A stretch of DNA of 64,000 nucleotides from Sphingorhabdus sp. EL138 (lineage in GTDB: Bacteria > Pseudomonadota > Alphaproteobacteria > Sphingomonadales > Sphingomonadaceae): contig NZ_CAMCWY010000008.1 of NCBI RefSeq assembly GCF_945882965.1, positions 1 to 64,000 on the forward strand, read 5' to 3'. Positions within the stretch are counted from its first letter, which is position 1, and the number at the start of each line of letters is the position of its first letter. The notes below the pieces were generated by a model. That model was not told where the DNA came from, ran no database searches, and saw only the letters and a list, made by a program, of their open reading frames with translations. Below are positions 1 through 8,813 of the stretch, in pieces. A program made the translations under genes and the position numbers.

Positions 1-135
1 ATAGGCATCAGTATGGCAAATGCCAGTCGCCATGATCTCGACCAACACTTCGCCAGCCTTTGGACCTTCCAAATCAAGCTCGACAATCTCCAATGGCTTC
101 TTCGCTTCAAATGCAACGGCTGCGCGGGTCTTCAT
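1..135 (-). CDS. class III alcohol dehydrogenase / S-(hydroxymethyl)glutathione dehydrogenase, N-terminal fragment
   Basis: Only the first 45 codons are inside the window; the gene runs off the left edge. The start [19 protein letters not shown] and the motif [10 protein letters not shown] are typical of glutathione-dependent formaldehyde dehydrogenase (class III ADH), the Cys of GICHTD being a catalytic zinc ligand in that family. The enzyme oxidises S-hydroxymethylglutathione, formed spontaneously from formaldehyde and glutathione, to S-formylglutathione in the cytosol. It lies 38 nt downstream of purU on the same strand, so the two are probably co-transcribed. That fits disposal of formaldehyde from the demethylation genes at 15.5-22.7 kb, but the link is inferred. 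Other class III-like ADHs cannot be excluded from 45 residues. Confidence 0.85.
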   Translation of the reverse strand, partial: MKTRAAVAFEAKKPLEIVELDLEGPKAGEVLVEIMATGICHTDAY

Positions 136-173
136 GGCAGGGATCCTTAATTGTTATGTGATGTGCGCGTATT

Positions 174-1031
174 TTATTTAAACACAATAGTGCGGTTGCC
201 GTTCAGCATCACGCGATGTTCCAAATGGAGCTTGACCGCACGGGCAAGTACCCGGCTTTCGGTGTCTTGGCCCTGCGCAATTAAATCATCGACGGTGTCG
301 GCATGGTCAACGATGGACACGTCCTGCGTGATGATCGGCCCTTCGTCAAGGTCGGCGGTTACATAATGCGCCGTGGCACCAACCATTTTGACGCCCCGTT
401 CATACGCACGGTGATACGGCTTTGCGCCTTTGAATCCCGGCAGAAAGCTGTGGTGAATGTTAATCACACGGCCATCGAGTTTGCGGCAAAGCTGGTCCGA
501 CAGGACCTGCATATAACGCGCAAGGATGATGAGATCGACTTGCTGTTCTTCCACCATGGCCAGCAATTTGGCCTCTTGTTCCACCTTGTTTTCTGGCGTG
601 ATCGGCAAATGGTGAAAGGCCATGCCTTCATGCTCTGTGCGGCGTTGCCAATTCAAGTGGTTGGATACCACGCTGGTGACTTCCATCGGCAGCCGGTTGG
701 TGGAGGTTCGGTACAGCAGGTCGTTCAAGCAATGACCGCCTTGGCTCACCATGATCATGGCGCGGAGTTTTTTGCGCAAGTCGTGGATGCGCCACTCCAA
801 CTGGAAAGCGGTCGCAATGGGCATAAATGCGGCGCTAAAACTTTCTTGTGTCGTTTCGGCGGCGCACGCAATCGCAATACGCATAAAAAACCTGCCGGTA
901 TTTTCATCGCTATACTGCGAGCTTTCGACGATGTTGCAATCCTGGCTGGCGATTGAGTTGGCGACAGCGGCGACGATACCCTTTCGGTCCTCGCACATGA
1001 TTAACAGAACAAAGTCGGCGCCCGTTTTCAT
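174..1031 (-). CDS. purU: formyltetrahydrofolate deformylase PurU
   Basis: Hydrolyses 10-formyl-THF to formate and THF. An N-terminal ACT domain (about residues 5-85, DFVLLIMCEDRKGIVAAVAN) precedes a formyltransferase-type domain carrying the Asn-His catalytic segment INIHHSFLPGFKGAKPYH and the Asp-containing segment GATAHYVTADLDEGP. The length of 285 residues is normal for PurU. The ATG at 1031 is preferred over an upstream in-frame start at 1049 because alignment with the family begins at MKTGADFV. It is followed closely by a glutathione-dependent formaldehyde dehydrogenase gene. PurU often accompanies glycine-betaine or sarcosine catabolic genes, where it relieves formyl-THF build-up; here such genes sit 15 kb away on the other strand, so shared function is an inference. 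Confidence 0.95.
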   Translation of the reverse strand: MKTGADFVLLIMCEDRKGIVAAVANSIASQDCNIVESSQYSDENTGRFFMRIAIACAAETTQESFSAAFMPIATAFQLEWRIHDLRKKLRAMIMVSQGGHCLNDLLYRTSTNRLPMEVTSVVSNHLNWQRRTEHEGMAFHHLPITPENKVEQEAKLLAMVEEQQVDLIILARYMQVLSDQLCRKLDGRVINIHHSFLPGFKGAKPYHRAYERGVKMVGATAHYVTADLDEGPIITQDVSIVDHADTVDDLIAQGQDTESRVLARAVKLHLEHRVMLNGNRTIVFK

Positions 1032-1271
1032 CTTGTACCCTACTCCCATAGAAATTGGCCCCCGCCTAGCCTCCCAACGCCGCAGGCACCAACTCGTTCA
1101 GGCATATATTAGGTCTTCTAATCGGGATATGTAGATGATGTAATTGATTGACGAATTTATTTTACCAATCGCGAAAATTTGGTCAGTTGCTTGCGTGGGC
1201 CTCCAGTTTCAATCTGCAAAGTGGAGTTTAAAAACCCTCGCAATGTCGGGGGATGGTTGAGGGGAAGAAAA

Positions 1272-3932
1272 TTGAAAAGTTATTTGAAAGTTTCGACTGC
1301 GGCGCTTGTGATTGCGTCGGCCAGCGTTGGCATCGGCATCAATCCTGCATTTGCTCAACAGTCGGCTGAGGAGCAGGACCGCGGTATTGCGGATATCGTT
1401 GTGACCGCAACACGTCGCGAAGAGTCGGTAAACAAAGTTCCGCTCGCGATTACCGCTTTGGGTGGTGACACGCTGAGCGATCTCAACATAACCAAATTCG
1501 ACAAGTTGATCGAATATCTTCCTAATGTGCGCGCTGCTTCACGCGGTCCTGGTGCATCTTCGATCTTTATTCGTGGCCTCTCGACGGATTCGCCGGGTCT
1601 GCAAATTGCCGGTACTGCCGGTGCGCAGCCTACGGTCGCGCTCTACATTAACGATGCACCTGCATCGCTTGTTGGCCGTAACCTTGACCTTTACGCAGTT
1701 GACCTTCAGCGCGTCGAAGTTTTGGCAGGCCCACAGGGCACGCTCTTTGGCGCAAGTGCGATGGGCGGCGCGGTCCGCTACATCACGAATAAGCCAGACA
1801 CGAGCGCGTTTAGCGCCGGTTTCAACTCCAGCTATGCCTTTACCAAGGGCGGTGAAGAAAGCGTTGCCGGCGATGCATTTATCAACATCCCCGTCGTGCA
1901 GGATAAGTTGGCCGTTCGCGCCGTATTTTATACCGACCGTCAGGGTGGCTATATTGACAATATTGCGGGGACATACCAAATGCCGTTCAACGGCAATGTT
2001 GGCGTTGCCGGAAAATTACCGACGGGCAACCCATTGTTGGTAACTCGGGCTCTTCAGTCGTGTACTGCGGTTCTGAATTGCACAGGAAGCGGTTATCAGG
2101 CACCGACGCGCCAGACTATCGATAATGACGCATTTGTCGAAGATAATTATAATGACGCGACCTATCGCGGTGGCCGTATTGCCCTGACTTGGAAGGTGAC
2201 CGACGATTGGTCTGTCGACCTCATGCACGTGCGCCAGGAACTAGATACTGATGGCGTGTTTGACTTTGAGCCCGATGTTGGTGACCTTAAGGTAACCAAG
2301 TTTGCTGATAACAGTCTTCGCGACAAAGTTAACCTGTCTACTTGGGCTGTCAACGGCCGCTTGGGCGCGCTTGACCTGATCTACACGGGTTCGTTTATGA
2401 AGCACAGCGCCACTCAGGTTGCTGATTATGCGGGTTATTCGAACATTGGGCTTTATTTGCCTTATTATGAATGTGATGCGGGGGTTTATTATAGCAGCCA
2501 GGCCCAGACCGCGGGGAATACATGTTACGCGCCAAACAAAAGCTATCAGGTTCGCAACCGGACTGAGCGTATGACGCAGGAGCTTCGTATCACAACGCCT
2601 GTTGACAAGCGCATTCGCGGAACATTCGGTCTATTTTACGACGAGAACAAATTATTCGACAATACCGACTGGTCGTATCTGCAAGAGGCTGCTGGATATA
2701 TCTACCGCCGTGCGCCGAATGCTTCGGTCAATGCTAACGACACTAGTATTCGTCCCGTCAAGGTCGGCTTCTTTAACGACATCCAACGCAAGGATAAGCA
2801 GTTTGCTGCTTATGGTGAAGCCTCGTTCGACATCATTCCTGAAAAGCTGACGCTCACCGGTGGTCTGCGTTACTACAACGAAAAAGCATCGATCAATGGC
2901 TCGTCCAATGGTAGCTTTGGCGGAGCACGGGGCGTTTACAATGCCGTTACGGGAACATATTCCGCCGCAGGATCACCGCCCACAACGTATAACGTTAGTG
3001 CCAACCTCAATCAGCTTTACGCCGATGCCTCACCTGCAAAATATGATGGCGTATTGTACAAAGCCAACTTGACCTATCGCATCGGCGACGGTTCTCTGGT
3101 TTACGCAACCTATTCGGATGGTTTCCGTCCAGGCGGCTTTAACCGGCGTCCTTGTCGTGTACCAAGCGCGATTTGCCCCACCAATGCAGATTTTGTCCGC
3201 CTTGGTACATATGTGCCTGACAAGGTACAAAATTATGAAGTTGGTGGGAAGTTCTCACTGCTCGACCGGCGTTTACAGGTCAATTTTGCAGCGTATCAGA
3301 TCGATTGGAGCAATATCCAGATCACGATATTTGACCAGAATATTTCCAACCAGACCTTTACGACGAACCTGCTTGATGCGCGGATCAGAGGCCTTGAGGG
3401 TGATGTAACATGGCGCACAACGCCAGAACTCACATTCAACAGTGCGTTTTCGTATAACGATTCGGAAATGACGAAGTATCGGAAGAATACCACCTTGCTT
3501 CGTCCGCTAGGAAGTCCGTTGGCGCTAAGCCCCAAATTCCAGTTCAATGCGCGTATGCATTGGGAAAAGGAACTTTCGTCGGGCCTCGCTCCATTTGCTC
3601 AAGTTGGATTTCATTATGTCGGTAAGAGTATTTCCGACGTAATAGACAATGTCGACATTAGGTATGGCGGCAGCACGGCAGTCGTATATAACGGTGTCAC
3701 GGTCAATCCGGGTGACGTGATTGCGCCAATTAAAGCCGCGCAAAACCTTGGTTCATACAGCACGGTTTCGGCATCGTTCGGCGTCTCCAAAGACGAATGG
3801 CGGCTGGAATTATTTGGTGACAACCTGACCGATGAGCGGCCCGAGCTTTACAAGAGCGGGAATGACGGTGAGCTTCGTACAACAACCTCACGTCCACGTA
3901 CAATCGGACTGCGTTTCTCGTACAAGATTTAA
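1272..3932 (+). CDS. TonB-dependent outer membrane receptor
   Basis: Outer-membrane active transporter with a signal peptide (KSYLKVSTAALVIASA followed by a cut site near AFAQQ), a TonB-box-like segment (ADIVVTATRREE), a plug domain (LPNVRAASRGPGASSIFIRG, VEVLAGPQGTLFGASAMGGA) and a long beta-barrel ending in RTIGLRFSYKI. About 886 residues if translation starts at TTG 1272, which follows a GAGGGGAAG ribosome site and gives a clean signal peptide; an upstream TTG at 1179 would add an unlikely leader. It belongs to the large-barrel class seen in many copies in sphingomonads; the substrate cannot be read from sequence. A strong terminator separates it from the TPR-sulfotransferase operon, but proximity suggests uptake of that operon's substrate. 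Confidence 0.92.
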   Translation: MKSYLKVSTAALVIASASVGIGINPAFAQQSAEEQDRGIADIVVTATRREESVNKVPLAITALGGDTLSDLNITKFDKLIEYLPNVRAASRGPGASSIFIRGLSTDSPGLQIAGTAGAQPTVALYINDAPASLVGRNLDLYAVDLQRVEVLAGPQGTLFGASAMGGAVRYITNKPDTSAFSAGFNSSYAFTKGGEESVAGDAFINIPVVQDKLAVRAVFYTDRQGGYIDNIAGTYQMPFNGNVGVAGKLPTGNPLLVTRALQSCTAVLNCTGSGYQAPTRQTIDNDAFVEDNYNDATYRGGRIALTWKVTDDWSVDLMHVRQELDTDGVFDFEPDVGDLKVTKFADNSLRDKVNLSTWAVNGRLGALDLIYTGSFMKHSATQVADYAGYSNIGLYLPYYECDAGVYYSSQAQTAGNTCYAPNKSYQVRNRTERMTQELRITTPVDKRIRGTFGLFYDENKLFDNTDWSYLQEAAGYIYRRAPNASVNANDTSIRPVKVGFFNDIQRKDKQFAAYGEASFDIIPEKLTLTGGLRYYNEKASINGSSNGSFGGARGVYNAVTGTYSAAGSPPTTYNVSANLNQLYADASPAKYDGVLYKANLTYRIGDGSLVYATYSDGFRPGGFNRRPCRVPSAICPTNADFVRLGTYVPDKVQNYEVGGKFSLLDRRLQVNFAAYQIDWSNIQITIFDQNISNQTFTTNLLDARIRGLEGDVTWRTTPELTFNSAFSYNDSEMTKYRKNTTLLRPLGSPLALSPKFQFNARMHWEKELSSGLAPFAQVGFHYVGKSISDVIDNVDIRYGGSTAVVYNGVTVNPGDVIAPIKAAQNLGSYSTVSASFGVSKDEWRLELFGDNLTDERPELYKSGNDGELRTTTSRPRTIGLRFSYKI

Positions 3933-3944
3933 GCACCACGGCGG

Positions 3945-3971
3945 GCGCCCCTAGGAAACTAGGGGCGCTTT
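3945..3971 (+). terminator. intrinsic terminator after TonB receptor
   Basis: Perfect 10-bp GC-rich stem (GCGCCCCTAG / CTAGGGGCGC) closed by a GAAA tetraloop and followed by TTT, 12 nt after the receptor stop codon. The T-run is short, but stem and loop are strong. It should end receptor transcription before the sulfotransferase operon. Confidence 0.8.
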
Positions 3972-4061
3972 GCCATTTCTGCATTTCTGCATTGCGTTAA
4001 GCGTGCGAATTGCTGCAGGGTTCGTGCAATCGTTCGTCACAATATGGGAGAATAGGTGACA

Positions 4062-6062
4062 ATGTTGGCCGAGGCCTCGCCGGATACTATTGACGCCAAC
4101 TTGCGTGAAGCTCGGTCGCATTTGCAAAATGCCCGCTTGGCTGAAGCAGAGGCCTTGTGCGTTGGCATACTTAAAAACGCATCCGATAACATTGATGCTA
4201 TGTATACTTTGGCAGTCACGCAGCGGATGCGGCGGCAAGTGCCGTCAGCACTCGCTACTCTTGATGGATTGCTTGCTGTTAACTCAGGCTATGGCCGTGC
4301 GTGGCAAGAGCGTGGGCATTGCTTTCGCGATGCCGGTCGTGTCGAAGAAGCGGTCGCTGCTTATCAACGTGCCGTGACGCATAATGGCGCGCTTGTTGCA
4401 AGCTGGCGTATTCTTTCCGAATTACATGAAGCGGCTGGGCGCGAAGGGCCGGCTAACTTTTCGCATGCGCAATATACGCATCTGTCTGCCCTTCCGGCTG
4501 AGTTGCTAAGCGTCGCGAGCTTTATTCAAGAAGGGCGCATCTACAAGGCCGAGCAATTGTGTCGCGCCTTCCTGCAGCGCAACGGCCACCATGTTGAGGC
4601 GATGCGATTGCTTGCCGACATCGGCATGAAATTCAATGCCTATGACGAGGCGGAGTTTCTGCTCGAGTCTTGTAAGGTGCTGGAACCTGACAATGTCAGC
4701 GCGCATTTCGACTACGTAAAAGTATTACGTAAGCGGCAAAAGTTCGAACAGGCACTCAGCGAAGCATCAGAACTGCGCGGAAAAGAACCGGGTAATCCCG
4801 AGTTTGAAATGTTGTACGCCAATGAAAATCTTGCCGTCGGCAATTTTGATGAAGCGATGTTGATTTATGAGGCCCTGCTTGGGTCAATGCCCAATAATCC
4901 GGGTATAAATCTGACCTATGGGCATGCGCTAAAAACCGTTGGCCGACAAAATGAAGCAATTTCCGCCTACCGACGGGCGTATGAAGTGCGGCCGGACTGC
5001 GGCGATGCCTATTGGAGCCTCGCCAATCTGAAGACCTACCGGTTTGATGACACCGAAATTGCGCAAATGCAGACGCGACAAGCCTCGCCCATGACGGCGC
5101 TTGATGACCGGTATCACTTATGTTTTGCGCTTGGTAAAGCGTTGGAAGATCGGGGCGAATATCGTGCTTCGTTCGAATATTATGAGCTGGGCAATCGTTT
5201 AAAGCGTGAGGAGCTGAAATATAATCCGAGCCGACTGTCGAACGAAATGCGGCTGCAACGCGAATTGGTGACGGCTGATCTGCTTGAAAAATTTTCAGGG
5301 GCGGGTTGTCCTGCCCGTGACCCGATTTTCATTGTCGGGCTGCCGCGCGCGGGGTCGACCTTGCTGGAACAAATCCTCGCCTCGCACAGCCAAGTGGAAG
5401 GGACGATGGAGCTCCCGAATATCTTTGCTTTGGCCTTCCGGCTCGACCGGCAGCGCGTTGTGGGGGAAGAGCCCGAATATCCCTCCAATTTGGCGGATTT
5501 GACGCATGAAGATGTGACCCGTTTCGGTGAAGAGTTTATCCGCGACACGCAGGTCTATCGCAAAAAGGGCACGCCCTTCTTCATCGATAAAATGCCAAAT
5601 AATTTCCGTCATATTGGCCTCATCCACATGATTTTGCCGAACGCCAAAATTATCGATGCGCGGCGCGGAGCCATGGGTTGCTGCTTTAGCGGGTTTAAGC
5701 AACTCTTTGCCGAAGGTCAGGAATTTACCTACGGACTAGAGGAAGTCGGGCAATATTATGCCGATTATGTGCAGCTCATGGATCATTGGGATAATGTGCT
5801 GCCGGGTAAAATATTGCGCGTCTGTTATGAGGAAGTCGTTGCGGATCTGGAAGCCCAAGTCCGGCGCTTGCTCGATTATTGCGGCCTTCCTTTTGAAGAA
5901 GCATGCCTCAATTTCCACCAGAACGAGCGCGCGGTCCGCACCGCGAGCTCGGAACAGGTGCGACAACCCATTTTCAAAAGCGGTGTCGATCAGTGGGAAA
6001 ATTTCAGCAGTTTTCTGGATCCACTGCGCAATAAATTAGGGCCAGAACTGGCTACAACCTGA
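4062..6062 (+). CDS. tetratricopeptide-repeat sulfotransferase family protein
   Basis: A two-part cytoplasmic protein of about 666 residues. Roughly residues 1-370 form tandem helical repeats of TPR type (for example SGYGRAWQERGHCFRDAGRV and NPGINLTYGHALKTVGRQNE). From about residue 420 there is a sulfotransferase domain whose PAPS 5'-phosphosulfate loop reads PIFIVGLPRAGSTLLEQIL, followed by family motifs such as FIDKMPNNFRHIGLIHMILP. A GTG at 4056 and an ATG at 4062 are both possible starts behind GGGAG. It is the first gene of a plus-strand operon, 11 nt upstream of an MFS permease. TPR-sulfotransferases next to TonB receptors recur in sphingomonads, but the acceptor is unknown; it could sulfate a protein, glycan or small molecule. 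Confidence 0.9.
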   Translation: MLAEASPDTIDANLREARSHLQNARLAEAEALCVGILKNASDNIDAMYTLAVTQRMRRQVPSALATLDGLLAVNSGYGRAWQERGHCFRDAGRVEEAVAAYQRAVTHNGALVASWRILSELHEAAGREGPANFSHAQYTHLSALPAELLSVASFIQEGRIYKAEQLCRAFLQRNGHHVEAMRLLADIGMKFNAYDEAEFLLESCKVLEPDNVSAHFDYVKVLRKRQKFEQALSEASELRGKEPGNPEFEMLYANENLAVGNFDEAMLIYEALLGSMPNNPGINLTYGHALKTVGRQNEAISAYRRAYEVRPDCGDAYWSLANLKTYRFDDTEIAQMQTRQASPMTALDDRYHLCFALGKALEDRGEYRASFEYYELGNRLKREELKYNPSRLSNEMRLQRELVTADLLEKFSGAGCPARDPIFIVGLPRAGSTLLEQILASHSQVEGTMELPNIFALAFRLDRQRVVGEEPEYPSNLADLTHEDVTRFGEEFIRDTQVYRKKGTPFFIDKMPNNFRHIGLIHMILPNAKIIDARRGAMGCCFSGFKQLFAEGQEFTYGLEEVGQYYADYVQLMDHWDNVLPGKILRVCYEEVVADLEAQVRRLLDYCGLPFEEACLNFHQNERAVRTASSEQVRQPIFKSGVDQWENFSSFLDPLRNKLGPELATT

Positions 6063-6073
6063 GAGGGAGTTTC

Positions 6074-7381
6074 ATGGCGAACAATACACAGTCGGTTCCG
6101 GTAAATGTCGATGAAGTCTCCTCGCTGGGGCAGCGTTGGTATGTCCTGATCATCATGATGTTGGTGTATACGATCAGCATCGCGGACCGTTATGTCTTGT
6201 CCACATTGCTTGGCCCGATTAGCGAAGAATTGAACCTAAGCGATACGGAAACGGCATGGCTTGGACTGCCGCTGGCGCTTTTCTATGTGATCATGGGCAT
6301 CCCCTTGTCATGGTTGTGCGACCGAACGAACCGCCGCAACCTTCTGGCCGCGTCGGTTGCAGTCTGGTCATTTATGACGGCGATTACGGGCTATACGCGC
6401 GGTTATTTAGACTTGCTTTTGGCCCGTGTGGGCGTTGGCATCGGTGAGGCTGGCGGCACACCGGCGTGCAATTCGATTATTGCTGATTATTTCCCCGCCG
6501 ACCGGCGTTCCATGGCCATGACCATATTCGCACTGGGCGCGCCCATCGGGGCGTGGCTTGGTTCGGACATTGCGGGCTATGTCTCTACATTGCGCGGCTG
6601 GCGCGCCGCTTTCTTTGTGCTGGGCGTACCGGGTATCATTTTGGCGCTGATCATCCTAGTAACGATTAAGGAACCAAAGCGCGGACGCCTTGACCTAGTG
6701 CAGGAAGATAAGGCGCCGACAATCATGGAAACGTTGAAATTCCTCTGGTCACAAAAATCGGCCGTGCATGCGATGACGGGCAGCGGCCTGTCTGCACTTT
6801 GGGGCTGGGGATTGATGTGGTTCACGCCACTGTTCCTGCAGCGCACTTATGGCATGGATGAAGGCGAAGCTGGCGGCATGTTGGGCTGGATTTATCTTAT
6901 CGGCGGTATTGGTGCGTCGTTGTTAACGGCATGGGTGGTGGCTCGCCCTACGTATACCGATCCACGAAAAATCGCTCGGCTTTTGGCCGTGGTAACGGCA
7001 TTGGCCACTATCCCCTCATTCCTTGCATATTATACGCGGGATCTGGGGCTAGCGCAGGTTATGTGGTGGTTGTTTATTCCGGCAATCTATTTCTACATCG
7101 GTCCGGCATTTGCACTATGTCAGAACTTGGCTGCACCCAAAATGCGGTCCATGGCCGTGGCTATATCCTTGCTTGTTGCGAATGTTCTGAACCTGATTGT
7201 TGCGCCAACTATTGTTGGCAGCCTCAGTGACTTTTTTGATGCTACAGGCGGCGGCAATGCAGATTCTCTACGTCTTGCACAGCTCATTCTCGCGCCAACG
7301 GGTTTGTGGGCGGCCTGGCATTATTGGCGCGCCGAAAAATACATTATTGAAGATCAAAAGAGAGCCATTGGATATGTCTAA
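6074..7381 (+). CDS. MFS transporter, spinster-like
   Basis: A 435-residue inner-membrane permease with about 12 hydrophobic segments. The first helix, YVLIIMMLVYTISIADRYVL, and the loop DRTNRRNLL after helix 2 match the major facilitator signature; RVGVGIGEAGGTPACNSIIAD in helix 4 is typical of the spinster-like group common in sphingomonads. It follows the sulfotransferase by 11 nt with a GAGAGGGAG ribosome site, and its last 8 nt overlap the start of the aldehyde dehydrogenase, so it is translationally coupled in a catabolic operon. It probably imports the substrate that the GMC oxidoreductase, aldehyde dehydrogenase and enolase-family enzyme process; the substrate is not determinable. Confidence 0.9.
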   Translation: MANNTQSVPVNVDEVSSLGQRWYVLIIMMLVYTISIADRYVLSTLLGPISEELNLSDTETAWLGLPLALFYVIMGIPLSWLCDRTNRRNLLAASVAVWSFMTAITGYTRGYLDLLLARVGVGIGEAGGTPACNSIIADYFPADRRSMAMTIFALGAPIGAWLGSDIAGYVSTLRGWRAAFFVLGVPGIILALIILVTIKEPKRGRLDLVQEDKAPTIMETLKFLWSQKSAVHAMTGSGLSALWGWGLMWFTPLFLQRTYGMDEGEAGGMLGWIYLIGGIGASLLTAWVVARPTYTDPRKIARLLAVVTALATIPSFLAYYTRDLGLAQVMWWLFIPAIYFYIGPAFALCQNLAAPKMRSMAVAISLLVANVLNLIVAPTIVGSLSDFFDATGGGNADSLRLAQLILAPTGLWAAWHYWRAEKYIIEDQKRAIGYV

Positions 7382-8813
7382 TTCCGCACTTAAGTCTTAT
7401 ATCAATGGCGCATGGGTCTTGCCTGCGACATCCACGGCAACGGTGGATGCGGTAAACCCTGCCACAGAAGAAGTCTGCGCCATTGTTGCGGTTTGCGGGT
7501 CCGACGATGCTGATCGGGCCGTCCACGCCGCACGGGCGGCATTTGATGGCTTTGCCGCGACCACGCTTGAACACCGGATTGCCTTGGTGGAGAAGCTGAT
7601 CACCATTTTTGAGCGACGCTATGACGAAATGGTCAATGCCATTTCGACCGAGATGGGCGCGCCTTATGACTTGTCGCACGATGCGCAGGCGGAAAGCGGT
7701 CCCGGCCATTTGAAAGCGACGGTTAAAGCCGTGCGTGAAATGACTTGGGAATATGATGTCGGCACAGATGGCATTGTCACGCATGAACCTATCGGCGTCT
7801 GCGTGCTGATCACGCCATGGAATTGGCCGATAAATCAGATCGTCTGCAAGGTGGGTCCTGCGCTTATTACCGGTTGTACGATGGTATTGAAACCCAGCGA
7901 GATTGCGCCATTGTCAGCGCAATTATTCGCCGAGATGGTCGAAGAGGCCGGATTTCCGAACGGCGTATTCAACATGGTCCACGGCACGGGTGCGTCGGTC
8001 GGCGATACGCTGACCAGCCACCCCGAAGTCGACATGATCTCCTTCACCGGATCGACACGGGCGGGCATTCAAATTGCCAAAAACGCCGCAGATACGGTCA
8101 AGCGTGTTGCCCAAGAACTGGGTGGAAAATCAGCTAATATCGTTTTTGCGGACAGCGATTTGGAAGCAGCGGTCACGCGCGGCGTTTTGGATTGCTATGG
8201 CAATACCGGCCAATCGTGCAACGCACCGACGCGTATGCTTGTCGAAAAATCGGTTTATGACGCGGCAGTTGCCATTGCGGCCCGTGTTGCGAAAGCCGCA
8301 GTGCTTGGCGACCCGATGGAGAAAGGGCCGCATTATGGCCCGGTGGTCAGCAAGGCGCATTATGACAAGATACAGGCCCTTATTCAGGTCGGGATTGATG
8401 AAGGTGCGCAGCTTGTTGCCGGCGGCACTGGCCGGGCCGAGGGCTTTGATCGGGGCTATTATGTGAAACCCACGGTCTTTGCCGGCGTCCATAACAAGAT
8501 GCGTATCGCGCAAGAAGAAGTGTTCGGGCCAGTGCTCGTGCTGATTCCCTTTAAAGATGAAGCCGATGCCATCGCTATCGCCAATGACTCGCCATATGGC
8601 CTTTATGCGTATGTGCAGACCAGCGACATGGATCGTGCGCACCGTGTCGCGCGGCGTATGCGGGTGGGCGGTGTGAGCATCAATGGCACAAGCCAGGATT
8701 ATATGGCGCCGTTTGGTGGGTATAAACAATCGGGTAATGGCCGCGAATATGGCGAGTTTGGGGTTCGCGATTTTCTGGAGATTAAATCGATCAGCGGGTT
8801 CCGCACTGCATGA
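7374..8813 (+). CDS. NAD(P)-dependent aldehyde dehydrogenase
   Basis: A 479-residue ALDH-superfamily enzyme that oxidises an aldehyde to the carboxylate. Visible motifs: cofactor segment TPWNWPINQIVCKVGPAL, general-base Glu in AQELGGKSAN (about residue 248) and nucleophilic Cys in GNTGQSCNAPTRM (about residue 282). The ATG at 7374 overlaps the permease stop and begins the family's alignable region; an earlier in-frame start inside the permease gene is not credible. It overlaps the following enolase-family gene by 4 nt. Paired with the GMC oxidoreductase two genes down, it could perform an alcohol-to-aldehyde-to-acid sequence as BetA/BetB do for choline, or act on a sugar aldehyde feeding the enolase-family enzyme. 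Substrate is unproven. Confidence 0.93.
   Translation: MSNSALKSYINGAWVLPATSTATVDAVNPATEEVCAIVAVCGSDDADRAVHAARAAFDGFAATTLEHRIALVEKLITIFERRYDEMVNAISTEMGAPYDLSHDAQAESGPGHLKATVKAVREMTWEYDVGTDGIVTHEPIGVCVLITPWNWPINQIVCKVGPALITGCTMVLKPSEIAPLSAQLFAEMVEEAGFPNGVFNMVHGTGASVGDTLTSHPEVDMISFTGSTRAGIQIAKNAADTVKRVAQELGGKSANIVFADSDLEAAVTRGVLDCYGNTGQSCNAPTRMLVEKSVYDAAVAIAARVAKAAVLGDPMEKGPHYGPVVSKAHYDKIQALIQVGIDEGAQLVAGGTGRAEGFDRGYYVKPTVFAGVHNKMRIAQEEVFGPVLVLIPFKDEADAIAIANDSPYGLYAYVQTSDMDRAHRVARRMRVGGVSINGTSQDYMAPFGGYKQSGNGREYGEFGVRDFLEIKSISGFRTA

Noticed and set aside
303-956. 217-residue open frame antisense to purU
   Set aside because: It mirrors a strongly conserved purU on the other strand and has no family features.
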